Origin: Bacteroidales bacterium
GTDB lineage: Bacteria > Bacteroidota > Bacteroidia > Bacteroidales > Marinilabiliaceae
DNA: 49,828 nt
Direction: 5' to 3'
Assembly (NCBI GenBank): GCA_024401335.1
Contig: JAKSLH010000022.1
Span: forward strand, 1 to 49,828
Part shown: positions 40,747-49,548 of the stretch, in pieces
Numbering within the stretch: the stretch's first letter is position 1
How the letters are laid out: every line of letters begins with the position of its first letter
Notes under the pieces: model-generated
Database searches by the model: none
What the model was told of the DNA's origin: nothing
The model's input: the letters and a program-made list of their open reading frames with translations, nothing else
Translations under genes and position numbers: made by a program

Positions 40747-43284
40747 ATGATACGCAATATTCTGAACGTGGCAGCTGTAATAGCTGCATTGCTACAGACA
40801 ACAATTGTTTTTTCACAAGCTAACATCAAACCCGCCATTTCGTTATTCGACAAGGGACAGTATGAAGAGTGCGCTCAGGCGTTAGAGTCGGTCATTACGT
40901 CAAACGAACGAGATGCAAAGACTAATTATTATCTTGGAGCGTCGTATGTGATGCTCAACAAGAACGTTTCTGAAGGCATTCGCCGTTTGAAGTTCTCTCA
41001 GGTAAAGGGTTTTGTTGCCAATTCGCATTTTTATCTCGGTCGTGCTTATCAGTTGCAGTATGAATATGAGCAGGCTACGGTCTCGTTCGATAAGTTCCTC
41101 AAGACAGCAAAATCTGATAAGCTGATAGCACTTGCAAATACATATCGTACACAGTGCCAGAACTCTATACCTTTGGCTAGCAAGATATTCCAGGTGAGGG
41201 TCATCGACAAGTATCGTGTCACTCCTGATAGCCTTCTTAATGTTTATAATCCTTCAAAGGAGGTTGGTACAATACAGCGCAACAAGAGTTTCTTTGAGTC
41301 GGATATCGACCCGGACGGTGTGCTTTATCGTACAGAGCGAGGTGATGAGGTGTTCTTCTCTGTGACCAACTCTAACAACAAGGAAAAGCTCTTCAAGATG
41401 GAGCGTCTGCTTGACGGCTGGAGTGAGATGGGAGCATTGACGGGTCTGGAGTCGGAGGCTAACGACCAGATGCCTGTTATGATGACCGACGGAACGACAT
41501 TGTATTTCACATCTGACCGTCCGGGTGGTATGGGAGGTTTTGATATCTACCGTACAACATACGATCAGGAAAGCAAGACATTTACAGAACCTGTGAACTT
41601 GGGTGTGCCGTTCAACTCGCCATTCGACGATTACCTGTTTGTCGGCGATGAATTCCGCAAGCGTGCATGGTTCGCTTCGAACAGAGAGACGACAAATGAT
41701 TCGTTGGTTGTCTATGAGATACTCTGGGATGAATCTGTAATCCGCAGTTTCGCGCAGAATACAGAGGAGATACGTCAGGTCGCTTCACTCAAGATAGATA
41801 AGTCGCTTGCGCGTTTGCGTGATAATGTGACAGCGGCAGGCGTCAACAAGTCAACATTCAGTGTTACACGCGAAGAGAAGAAGTTTGAATTTCAGGTCAA
41901 CGACTCACTCAAATACACTCAGTGGGAGCATTTCCGCAGCGAAGAGGCGAGAAAGATGTATCATGCGGCATTGGCTATAGAACATCAGAAGGATAGCCTC
42001 GCAGAAAAGATGGCTTCTCTCAGAAAGGAGTTTCAGAGAGTTAAGACCGACGACCAGCGTAACGACATCATAGCCGATGTTCTCAAGATAGAGAGGGTGG
42101 TCTATAATATGGAGGACGACCTCGAGTTGCGCTACGACAGGGTGCGCAGGGCAGAGAATACTTGCATAAGCGATCTCGTTGCCAGTGGCAAATATATGTC
42201 TCTTTCTCAGGTTGACCTTAAGCACAATGCTCCTGTGTTCAACTGGGATGAGATATTAGATCCGTCAAAGTTTGAGATGTATTCTAATGTCCCTTTTGAA
42301 GAGATAAGGGCGAAGAATGAAGGTCTATACAAGGCTGTGTTTAGCGATGATGAGATAGAAGACTTGCAGGAGGCTGATAGCTTGTATATATGGGCAGGAC
42401 TGTTGGCTCTCGAGGTGTCGAGAATTGAGGATGATGAGCAGGCTACATTCATATCGCAGGCATCGGTGATGCTCTATTCTAAGGCATTCGACCAGAAGTT
42501 CGATATCTTTGACGACCGTTACCTTGCTGCCATAGATAAGGAACCGAACATTGATTTTACCGAGATAACCGTTCTTAGAAAATCTGCTGTGCGTGATTTC
42601 AACCTTGTTGAGAATGTGCGTCTTGAAAATGGTCTTGAAGCCATGCATAACGCTTCGGTGATGAAGAAACGAGGTATGAACAGCTATACGGAGGCTATGA
42701 CTCGCTATGCTTCACATGTTGACGGCTCGTTCCCTCTTCCTAATAAGGTTACTTCGTCAGAACCGATGTCGGTTGTTGCCTCTTTCAATGCTATTGATGA
42801 GACAACGGCAAAACGAGGTGATACTGTGTTTACTATCGACGCGGCATCAGAAAAGCAGATAGAGGAGATAGTTGACAAGGAGGAGACTGTAGCGCCAGCT
42901 GTTCAGCCAGTTAAGAAGGCAGAAGAGCCCGCTCCTGCACCAGTAGCTGAAGTGAAAGAGGTGAAGGCAGAAGAACCCGTAAAGGCGGCTGTCGCAGTGT
43001 CTGACGCAACAGTGTCGCCTTATGGCGCATCAAAGCCAGTGTATAGAATACAGCTTGGCGTGTTCCGCAATAAGCCTGATGCAGCAAAGCTTTCGGTGTT
43101 CAGCGAAGTGACTACCGTTGAAATACCAGAAAAGGGCCTCACGAAATACTATGGAGGTGCATACGCTACATATACTGAGGCTCAGGCCGCGCTGAAGAGC
43201 GTGTCGGGTTTCAGCGGAGCGTTTATCGTTTCATTCCTCAATGGTCAGCAGGTGAAGCTGTCGGTAGCTCAAAAGGCGGAGTAA
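40747..43284 (+). CDS. TPR/PD40/SPOR-domain exported protein
   Basis: An 845-residue exported protein. A signal peptide (about 1-24) precedes TPR-like helices at about 28-130 (AISLFDKGQYEECAQAL, YYLGASYVMLNK, FYLGRAYQLQYEYEQA), then a PD40/WD40-like beta-propeller segment at about 195-300 with MPVMMTDGTTLYFTSDRPGG and MGGFDIYRTTYD. A long helical, charged middle follows (about 390-620), then a Pro/Glu/Lys-rich linker (about 690-750), and a C-terminal SPOR-like domain (about 755-840, with YRIQLGVFRNKPDA and YYGGAYATYTEAQAALKSV). SPOR domains bind denuded peptidoglycan at division sites, so the protein is likely periplasmic and cell-wall associated. The TPR plus PD40 pairing is common in Bacteroidetes envelope proteins such as gliding/secretion factors. 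Confidence 0.82.
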   Translation: MIRNILNVAAVIAALLQTTIVFSQANIKPAISLFDKGQYEECAQALESVITSNERDAKTNYYLGASYVMLNKNVSEGIRRLKFSQVKGFVANSHFYLGRAYQLQYEYEQATVSFDKFLKTAKSDKLIALANTYRTQCQNSIPLASKIFQVRVIDKYRVTPDSLLNVYNPSKEVGTIQRNKSFFESDIDPDGVLYRTERGDEVFFSVTNSNNKEKLFKMERLLDGWSEMGALTGLESEANDQMPVMMTDGTTLYFTSDRPGGMGGFDIYRTTYDQESKTFTEPVNLGVPFNSPFDDYLFVGDEFRKRAWFASNRETTNDSLVVYEILWDESVIRSFAQNTEEIRQVASLKIDKSLARLRDNVTAAGVNKSTFSVTREEKKFEFQVNDSLKYTQWEHFRSEEARKMYHAALAIEHQKDSLAEKMASLRKEFQRVKTDDQRNDIIADVLKIERVVYNMEDDLELRYDRVRRAENTCISDLVASGKYMSLSQVDLKHNAPVFNWDEILDPSKFEMYSNVPFEEIRAKNEGLYKAVFSDDEIEDLQEADSLYIWAGLLALEVSRIEDDEQATFISQASVMLYSKAFDQKFDIFDDRYLAAIDKEPNIDFTEITVLRKSAVRDFNLVENVRLENGLEAMHNASVMKKRGMNSYTEAMTRYASHVDGSFPLPNKVTSSEPMSVVASFNAIDETTAKRGDTVFTIDAASEKQIEEIVDKEETVAPAVQPVKKAEEPAPAPVAEVKEVKAEEPVKAAVAVSDATVSPYGASKPVYRIQLGVFRNKPDAAKLSVFSEVTTVEIPEKGLTKYYGGAYATYTEAQAALKSVSGFSGAFIVSFLNGQQVKLSVAQKAE

Positions 43285-43287
43285 AAC

Positions 43288-43318
43288 TTGTATTTTAGCT
43301 TCCCGTTTGTTATCTTAG
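43288..43318 (+). promoter_or_regulatory. Probable promoter of floA
   Basis: TTG (43288-43290), 20 bp, TATCTTAG (43311-43318), one base off TAnnTTTG. It begins only 3 nt after the stop of the previous gene and overlaps a TTG that would extend floA, supporting the ATG at 43342. Confidence 0.5.
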
Positions 43319-43341
43319 CACTATATTTAAACCGATTAAAT

Positions 43342-44325
43342 ATGGAATTACCAATAATGTTAATGGCAGTGGGCATAGTAATATTTGCAATAGTATTCTT
43401 TTACTATGTTCCGATTGTACTGTGGTTCTCGGCTATTGTGTCGGGTGTCCACGTATCATTGCTTCAGCTCATGCTGATGCGTATCCGTAAAGTTCCTCCA
43501 AGTATTATTGTTCAGGCTATGATCGAGGCTCACAAGGCTGGTATCACTCAGATACGCCGCGATGAGCTTGAGGCACACTTCTTGGCAGGTGGTCATGTGC
43601 GCAATGTGGTTCATGCACTTGTTTCTGCAAATAAGGCTAATATCAACCTCTCGTTCCAGATGGCAACAGCAATCGACCTCGCTGGTCGTGACGTGTTCCA
43701 GGCTGTGCAGATGTCGGTTAACCCTAAGGTTATCGATACTCCTCCTGTGACAGCTGTGGCAAAGGATGGTATTCAGCTTATCGCTAAGGCTCGTGTGACA
43801 GTTCGTGCAAACATCAAGCAGCTCGTCGGTGGTGCAGGTGAAGAGACAGTTCTAGCTCGTGTAGGCGAGGGTATCGTTTCGTCTATCGGTTCCTCTGATT
43901 CACATAAGACAGTGCTTGAAAATCCTGACAGTATATCTAAGGTCGTTCTTGAGAAGGGTCTTGATGCTGGTACAGCATTCGAGATCTTGTCTATCGACAT
44001 CGCAGATATCGACATAGGTAAGAATATCGGTGCCGGACTCCAGATCGACCAGGCAGAGGCCGACAAGAATATCGCTCAGGCTAAGGCCGAGGAGCGTCGT
44101 GCAATGGCCGTGGCTCTCGAACAGGAGATGAAGGCTAAGGCTCAGGAGGCTCGCGCTAAGGTTATCGAGGCAGAGGCTGAAGTGCCACGCGCAATGGCAG
44201 AGGCTTTCCGTAACGGCAACCTCGGTATAATGGACTATGTCCGCTATAAGAATATGGAGGCTGATACTGCTATGCGCCAGTCGATAGCTAAGCCACAGAC
44301 TTCTTCCGCTAAGGAAAAGAAATAG
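43342..44325 (+). CDS. floA: Flotillin-like protein FloA
   Basis: A 327-residue membrane-associated flotillin (UPF0365) that organises membrane microdomains. An N-terminal hydrophobic hairpin ([26 protein letters not shown], about 3-30) is followed by a long SPFH-like region ([40 protein letters not shown]) and a helical, Ala/Glu/Lys-rich C-terminus with repeated [16 protein letters not shown]-type sequence, ending in KEKK. It is close to the usual length of about 330. The start is ATG 43342 ([10 protein letters not shown]), since the open frame before it covers the promoter. Its own terminator follows. Confidence 0.93.
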   Translation: MELPIMLMAVGIVIFAIVFFYYVPIVLWFSAIVSGVHVSLLQLMLMRIRKVPPSIIVQAMIEAHKAGITQIRRDELEAHFLAGGHVRNVVHALVSANKANINLSFQMATAIDLAGRDVFQAVQMSVNPKVIDTPPVTAVAKDGIQLIAKARVTVRANIKQLVGGAGEETVLARVGEGIVSSIGSSDSHKTVLENPDSISKVVLEKGLDAGTAFEILSIDIADIDIGKNIGAGLQIDQAEADKNIAQAKAEERRAMAVALEQEMKAKAQEARAKVIEAEAEVPRAMAEAFRNGNLGIMDYVRYKNMEADTAMRQSIAKPQTSSAKEKK

Positions 44326-44345
44326 TTGAAACACTATAAATATGG

Positions 44346-44379
44346 AGCCGCTGTCCGTAAATCGGATAGCGGCTTTTTT
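44346..44379 (+). terminator. Terminator after floA
   Basis: A 12-bp stem with one G-T pair (44346-44357 with 44363-44374), a 5-nt loop and six T. Confidence 0.85.
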
Positions 44380-44422
44380 CATTCTTTAACAATCATATTT
44401 GTTGTTTTTGCGTAGTTATAGA

Positions 44423-44430
44423 TAAATTTG
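44423..44430 (+). promoter_or_regulatory. -7 element of the ClC gene, almost touching the start codon
   Basis: TAAATTTG ends 5 bp before the ATG at 44436. With a start site 5-7 bp downstream of the box, the mRNA would begin at or very near the start codon. Confidence 0.5.
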
Positions 44431-44435
44431 TACTA

Positions 44436-46226
44436 ATGAATTGGTTAGACAATATACTCAAAGGTGTCTCATATCGCTACGGTCGATGGCAAATTAATCT
44501 CATAGGACAACGTTATTTCGTTATCATATTGAGCTTCTTGGTCGGCATATTAAGCGGTCTGGCTGCAGTGGCGCTGAAGCACACCATCTCTTTCGTCAAG
44601 ATGTTTGTTGTCGACAATTTTGCGGACAATTCATACAACCTCCTTCTCCTTGCCAGCCCGGCAGTCGGTATCCTTATCACTATGCTCTATGTGAGATACA
44701 TTGTAAAGGATAATCTGGGGCATGGCATCACAAAAATCCTATATGCTATTTCAAAGAACGATAGTAACATAAAGAGGCATCATGCTTATTCTTCGGTTAT
44801 CGCTTCCTCATTTACCATCGGTTTTGGCGGTTCTGTCGGTGCAGAGGCTCCTATTGCGCTTACGGGTGCAGGTATAGGTTCTAACATCGGCAAGCTGTTC
44901 AAGATGGACTACAAGACCATTACTCTTCTTGTCGCCTGCGGTGCTGCAGGTGGTATTGGTGGCGCTTTTAAGGCTCCTATTGCAGGTATGATCTTTACCT
45001 TGGAGATCCTTATGCTCAACCTTACTCTGGCATCGATTATTCCTTTGCTAGTATCGGCGGTGACGGCCACTTCAATAACCTTCTATTTCTTAGGTTCTGA
45101 AGCTGAGTTTGGTCTTCTTGCCATAATGCCGTTCAAGCTGCGCAACATGCCTTTCTATATCATGCTTGGCATATTCACCGGACTGGTATCGCTTATCTTC
45201 ACTCGTGGCACATGGTTTTGTGAGAAGAAGATGGGGCAGATAAAGAATCCATACGTGAAATGGATATTCGGTAGTGTTGTCATCGGTCTGTTGGTGTTCC
45301 TCTTCCCTCCTCTCTATGGTGAGGGTTATTCTACAATAGGTCAGTTGCTGAACAATCAGGGACATGATTTTATTGCTGGCTCTCCATTTTCAGCGTTTGG
45401 CAATGGTAGCATGACAATGCTTCTGTTTGCTGCAGGTGTGATGGCTTTCAAGATAATCGCGACATCACTCACTACAACATCTGGTGGTGTGGGCGGTACC
45501 TTCGCTCCGTCACTTATGCTCGGTGGTGTGGCCGGATATTTCTTCTCGTTGCTCAACAACTCTATCGGACTGCCTTATCTGCCACAGACCAACTTTACTC
45601 TTGTGGGTATGGCTGGTGTGATGTCGGGTGTGATGCATGCTCCTCTTACATCTATCTTCCTTATTGCAGAGATAACCAACGGCTATCAGCTCCTTCTTCC
45701 GTTGATGCTTACGGCTACGGTATCCTATCTTACAATAGGATTGTTTGAGAAGCATAGTATCTATACCAAGCCATTGGCAGAGAAGGGTGAACTTCTTACA
45801 CACGAACGCGACAAAACTGTGCTTACGCTTATGCACCTTGACCGTGTTATAGAAACCGATTTCACCGTTGTTCATGCTAGTGACTCGTTTGGTAGTCTTG
45901 TACAGGTTATATCAAAGTCAGAACGTAATCTTTTCCCTGTAGTCAACGACAGAGAAGAGATGATTGGCGTGGTACTACTCAACGATATACGCAAGATAAT
46001 GTTCGACCGCGATCGTTATTCAACGATGACGGTGCGCGACGTGATGATGATACCTCCCGACTTCATTTCTAAAGATGAGTCGATGGAGAGTGTGATGGAT
46101 AAGTTTGAACGAACACAGGCATGGAATCTTCCTGTAATCGACAATAATAGATATGTGGGTTTTGTGAGCAAGAGCAAGATATTCTCTGTCTATAGACGTG
46201 TGCTTACCCACGTAGCCTACGAATAA
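44436..46226 (+). CDS. ClC-type chloride channel/transporter with CBS pair
   Basis: A 596-residue membrane protein. Residues about 20-440 form the ClC core, with the family signatures SVGAEAPIALTGAGIGSNIGK (GxxGxEGP-type loop, here with Ala for Gly), GGIGGAFKAPIAGMIFTLE and GGVGGTFAPSLMLGG. The C-terminus (about 465-590) holds two CBS domains (DFTVVHASDSFGSLVQVISKSE, FPVVNDREEMIGVVLL, and MIPPDFISKDESMESVMDKF), which bind adenine nucleotides and gate ClC proteins. The glutamate gate is present in the GAEAP loop, which suggests H+/Cl- exchange. A promoter sits only a few bases before the ATG. tilS starts 13 nt later, so the two are probably cotranscribed. Confidence 0.93.
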   Translation: MNWLDNILKGVSYRYGRWQINLIGQRYFVIILSFLVGILSGLAAVALKHTISFVKMFVVDNFADNSYNLLLLASPAVGILITMLYVRYIVKDNLGHGITKILYAISKNDSNIKRHHAYSSVIASSFTIGFGGSVGAEAPIALTGAGIGSNIGKLFKMDYKTITLLVACGAAGGIGGAFKAPIAGMIFTLEILMLNLTLASIIPLLVSAVTATSITFYFLGSEAEFGLLAIMPFKLRNMPFYIMLGIFTGLVSLIFTRGTWFCEKKMGQIKNPYVKWIFGSVVIGLLVFLFPPLYGEGYSTIGQLLNNQGHDFIAGSPFSAFGNGSMTMLLFAAGVMAFKIIATSLTTTSGGVGGTFAPSLMLGGVAGYFFSLLNNSIGLPYLPQTNFTLVGMAGVMSGVMHAPLTSIFLIAEITNGYQLLLPLMLTATVSYLTIGLFEKHSIYTKPLAEKGELLTHERDKTVLTLMHLDRVIETDFTVVHASDSFGSLVQVISKSERNLFPVVNDREEMIGVVLLNDIRKIMFDRDRYSTMTVRDVMMIPPDFISKDESMESVMDKFERTQAWNLPVIDNNRYVGFVSKSKIFSVYRRVLTHVAYE

Positions 46227-46239
46227 CCAGAAATCTACT

Positions 46240-47550
46240 ATGGAACAGACAAGAGTAATTGATAAGAGCAGAGGTGTTCTTGTTGCCATAAGTGGTGGAG
46301 CCGACAGTGTTGCATTGCTTCACTATCTTGTCAGTAATGGCTATTATTGCATAGCCGCACATTGTAATTTCCATCTTCGAGGTGATGAATCAGATCATGA
46401 TGAACTGTTTGTCCGTCAGTATTGCGATAGTCTTAGTGTGCCTCTTCATGTAGCGCAGTTTGATACTAAGGCCTATGCGCAGGAGCGGAAGCTCTCTATC
46501 GAGATGGCTGCACGTGAACTTCGTTATCAATGGTTTTTCAAGATTATTGAGCAGGAGAAACTGCAAGGTGTGGCTGTTGCCCATCATGCCGATGACGCGG
46601 CAGAGACATTCCTCTTGAATCTTGTTCGTGGCACAGGCATCAGAGGCTTGACAGGAATGAAGCCTAAGGCAGGCCGCGTATTGCGCCCATTTTTGCATTA
46701 TTCTCGTCAGGATATAGAATTATACTGCAGAGCTCATAAGCTTAAATATGTGACCGATTCAACAAATGCTTCGGATGCATATACCCGCAACCGTATCCGT
46801 CATAATGTCATTCCTCAGCTTAAGACTATCAATCCGTCTTTCCTGGCAACAATGAGGGGTAATATGGAACATCTTAACCAGATATTTGCCATGTTCGACT
46901 CCCAGGTGAAGCAGCTATCCAAACGCGCTGTTGTGGAGCTTGATGGACAGACGTTGATCGCTATGGAACATATAAAGCAGTTGCCTCTGTCTGAGCCTTT
47001 CATTTTTGAATTGCTGTTCCCTAAAGGCTTCAATTCAGATGTCGTTCGCAAGATTGCCCGTTGTGTTGACGAGGAGCGGTGGGGACGAATATTCTTCTCG
47101 CCTAAATATCGCGCTATTGTCGATCGCTATAATATAGTGGTCGTGCCTCGAGATAAGGATGTTGAAGATAAGGAGTTTGATATAGAGCAGGATAAGCTCG
47201 AGATGTTTACTCCTATTCATCTTGAGATACGCCAGTTCCCTATGCCGTCTGACTTCAAGTTCTCTCGCGACAATAATCTGGCTCATTTCAACGCAGATAA
47301 GCTCTATTTCCCTCTCACATTGCGTCGTTGGCGTAATGGTGATACTTTCCGCCCTCTGGGCATGAAAGGGTTCAAGAAACTGTCTGATTTCTTTGTTGAC
47401 CAAAAGATGAGCCGTGTGCAGAAGGAAGACGTATGGGTCCTCGAAAGTGGCGGTGAGATAATGTGGATTGTCGGTCAGCGTATTGACGACCGTTTTAAGG
47501 TCGTTGAGGGCTGTAAAGAGGTCCTGGAGATACGTATAGTGAAGGAATAG
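46240..47550 (+). CDS. tilS: tRNA(Ile)-lysidine synthetase
   Basis: Attaches lysine to the C34 anticodon base of tRNA-Ile(CAU), which lets it read AUA and is essential. The 436-residue protein has the PP-loop SGGADS (18-23), the HCNFHLRGDESDHDE and AVAHHADDAAETFLLNL regions of the N-terminal catalytic domain, the RPFLHYSRQDIE core, and a C-terminal tRNA-binding domain ending near LRRWRNGDTFRPLGMKGFKKLSDFFVDQKMSR. It starts 13 nt after the ClC gene, probably in one operon. Its stop lies immediately next to the stop of the convergent MBL-fold gene, with no intergenic base. Confidence 0.95.
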   Translation: MEQTRVIDKSRGVLVAISGGADSVALLHYLVSNGYYCIAAHCNFHLRGDESDHDELFVRQYCDSLSVPLHVAQFDTKAYAQERKLSIEMAARELRYQWFFKIIEQEKLQGVAVAHHADDAAETFLLNLVRGTGIRGLTGMKPKAGRVLRPFLHYSRQDIELYCRAHKLKYVTDSTNASDAYTRNRIRHNVIPQLKTINPSFLATMRGNMEHLNQIFAMFDSQVKQLSKRAVVELDGQTLIAMEHIKQLPLSEPFIFELLFPKGFNSDVVRKIARCVDEERWGRIFFSPKYRAIVDRYNIVVVPRDKDVEDKEFDIEQDKLEMFTPIHLEIRQFPMPSDFKFSRDNNLAHFNADKLYFPLTLRRWRNGDTFRPLGMKGFKKLSDFFVDQKMSRVQKEDVWVLESGGEIMWIVGQRIDDRFKVVEGCKEVLEIRIVKE

Positions 47551-48357
47551 CTATATGGTTATCTGGCTACCCGCGTAGCCGTCTTTTATTTCGCAAGCAA
47601 AGTTTTTACTCCAATATGATATGGCATCTTCGCCTGTGCAGTGGTTTACAATCCACCTCCTTACAGGCAAGATGTTTTTTATTTTCTGCGCTTCATTCTC
47701 TATATGTTGTGCATCGCGACCGCTGAGATGCAGTCCCCCGATAAACAGTGACAACTCCTTTACGTCGAGGTTGTCCTTGCAGAATGTCAATAGTTGTTCA
47801 AGACCGTGATGAGTGCACCCTCCGAATAATACTGTAGTGTCTTTATGCCTTATGAGGGTGAACACTTCGTCGTTGAATGTGTCTGGTATAAGACCGCCGT
47901 TTTCGGCATCTGTCACCAGTTTGTCATTGGCAGGCGCATTGTTGGGCAACGTGAAGAGGGTAGTGGTGTCGCTTATCTTTACTATGCCTTTTATTGTCGT
48001 TACGTCGAACTTATCAAGCATCTCTGGCTTGGGAAACCCGTTGGGCTTGAGCATGGCAGTTGATAGAGAATAACGTCGTCGTGTTGCGTCTGGACCTAAA
48101 TACAACTTGGTCTTTTTCTCTCCTGATGGAAAAAATGATATGCCTCCGGCATGGTCATAGTGTCCGTGACTGAGCACAATAGCATCTACATTGGCAATGT
48201 CTATGCCCATGGCTATTGCGTTCTTCACGTATTTGTCTGTCTGTCCCGTGTCGAGCAACAGCGATTGTCCGTCCATATCAATATAGACGGACAACCCATG
48301 CTCGCAACAATAGTTGTTGTTAAGAGTTCTATTATCGTTTAGGATGGAGATCTTCAC
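47551..48357 (-). CDS. MBL-fold metallo-hydrolase
   Basis: A 268-residue cytoplasmic hydrolase of the metallo-beta-lactamase fold. The metal motif HxHxDH is present as SHGHYDHAGG (His64, His66, Asp68, His69), with later ligands in FGGCTHHGLEQLL and IGGLHLSG. It resembles the archaeal-type enzyme that makes the methanopterin precursor RFA-phosphate and related MBL hydrolases, but the substrate here is unknown. The start is GTG at 48357, one base after the stop of the threonine aldolase gene, so the two form an operon. Its stop touches the tilS stop. Confidence 0.85.
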   Translation of the reverse strand: MKISILNDNRTLNNNYCCEHGLSVYIDMDGQSLLLDTGQTDKYVKNAIAMGIDIANVDAIVLSHGHYDHAGGISFFPSGEKKTKLYLGPDATRRRYSLSTAMLKPNGFPKPEMLDKFDVTTIKGIVKISDTTTLFTLPNNAPANDKLVTDAENGGLIPDTFNDEVFTLIRHKDTTVLFGGCTHHGLEQLLTFCKDNLDVKELSLFIGGLHLSGRDAQHIENEAQKIKNILPVRRWIVNHCTGEDAISYWSKNFACEIKDGYAGSQITI

Positions 48358-48358
48358 C

Positions 48359-49384
48359 TCAGATGGCTGCTATAAGTTTGTCAACATTCTCTGGCTTGGT
48401 CGCCCAGCTGGTGCAGAAACGCACTGCTGTATGCTTGTCGTCCACCTTCTCCCATTTAGAGAACAGGAAGTCCTTGCCTAGGCGTTCCATGTCGTTGTCG
48501 GGTAAGACGATGAACTGCTGGTTTGTCGGACTGTCAACGTGCAGCTTATAACCTTTGTCAAGGAATGCCTTGCGTATCCTCTGCGCCTGCTTGTCGGCCT
48601 CTCTGGCTATGTCGAAATAGAGGTTGTGGGTGAACAGTGTGAGGAACTGAATGCCGAGCAGTCTGCCCTTGGCAAGCATGGCACCATTGGTCTTTATCAG
48701 ATAACGGAAGTCGCGTTTCAGGTTTTCGTTGGTTATGACCACCGCTTCGCCGAAGAGAGCTCCCTGCTTAGTGCCACCTATGTAGAATACGTCGGCTAGC
48801 TGGGCTATCTCACTCAAGGTGATGTCTGATGCTTCCGACATGAGGCCGTAGCCTAGACGAGCTCCATCGATAAACAATGGCACGTTATATTTGTGGCATG
48901 TTTCACTTATCTCTTGTAGCTCTTTCTTTGAATAGAGTGTGCCGTATTCTGTCGGATATGATATATAAACAACGCCTGGCTGAATGGTGTGCTCTGGCTC
49001 TGGGTCGTTGAAGTGTAGGGCAAGAGCTTCGTCTATCTGCTTCGCGTTGATGCATCCGTTGACTGCTGGCAATGCAAGGCATTTGTGACCTGAATGTTCT
49101 ATAGCTCCTGTCTCATGCACGTTGATATGTCCTGTTGAGGCACAGATGGCACCCTGATGTGGTCGTAGTATTGATGATATGACGGTGGCGTTGGTCTGTG
49201 TACCTCCTACGAGGAAATGCACGTCTGCCTGTGGTGCGTTGCACGCTTTCTTTATAGCTTCTGCCGCTGCCTTGCAGTATTCGTCACAGCCGTAGCCCAC
49301 TGTTTGCTCCATGTTAGTCTCTGCCAGTCTCTTGAGTATCTCTGGATGGCAGCCTTCATTGTAGTCGCACTGAAATTGTATCAT
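48359..49384 (-). CDS. Threonine aldolase family PLP enzyme
   Basis: A 341-residue PLP-dependent enzyme of the threonine aldolase/beta-eliminating lyase family, which splits L-threonine or L-allo-threonine to glycine and acetaldehyde. The PLP lysine is Lys206 in YIGGTKQGALFGE, Asp173 in PLFIDGARLGYG holds the ring nitrogen, and VGGTQTNATVISSIL and TGHINVHETGAIE form the N-terminal part of the site. The start is set at ATG 49384 (MIQFQCDYNEG); the open frame extends 42 codons upstream through the -7 box at 49413-49420 and is not protein-like. First gene of an operon with the MBL-fold hydrolase. Confidence 0.9.
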   Translation of the reverse strand: MIQFQCDYNEGCHPEILKRLAETNMEQTVGYGCDEYCKAAAEAIKKACNAPQADVHFLVGGTQTNATVISSILRPHQGAICASTGHINVHETGAIEHSGHKCLALPAVNGCINAKQIDEALALHFNDPEPEHTIQPGVVYISYPTEYGTLYSKKELQEISETCHKYNVPLFIDGARLGYGLMSEASDITLSEIAQLADVFYIGGTKQGALFGEAVVITNENLKRDFRYLIKTNGAMLAKGRLLGIQFLTLFTHNLYFDIAREADKQAQRIRKAFLDKGYKLHVDSPTNQQFIVLPDNDMERLGKDFLFSKWEKVDDKHTAVRFCTSWATKPENVDKLIAAI

Positions 49385-49412
49385 AGATAAAGTTTCCCTT
49401 TGTTTACTGATG

Positions 49413-49420
49413 CAAAAATA
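49413..49420 (-). promoter_or_regulatory. -7 element of the threonine aldolase gene
   Basis: TATTTTTG on the minus strand, about 29 bp before the ATG at 49384. The -33 is unclear. Confidence 0.5.
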
Positions 49421-49548
49421 ACATTTTCGTAAATAAATGAATGTTATTGGTTTCAGCTTTCTGATGAAAGAACAAAAGTCGACGAAGATCAAGTATTTTT
49501 TGCTTGTCAAGCAAATCTATCAGTTGACCATACATTGCTGTCCAATAA

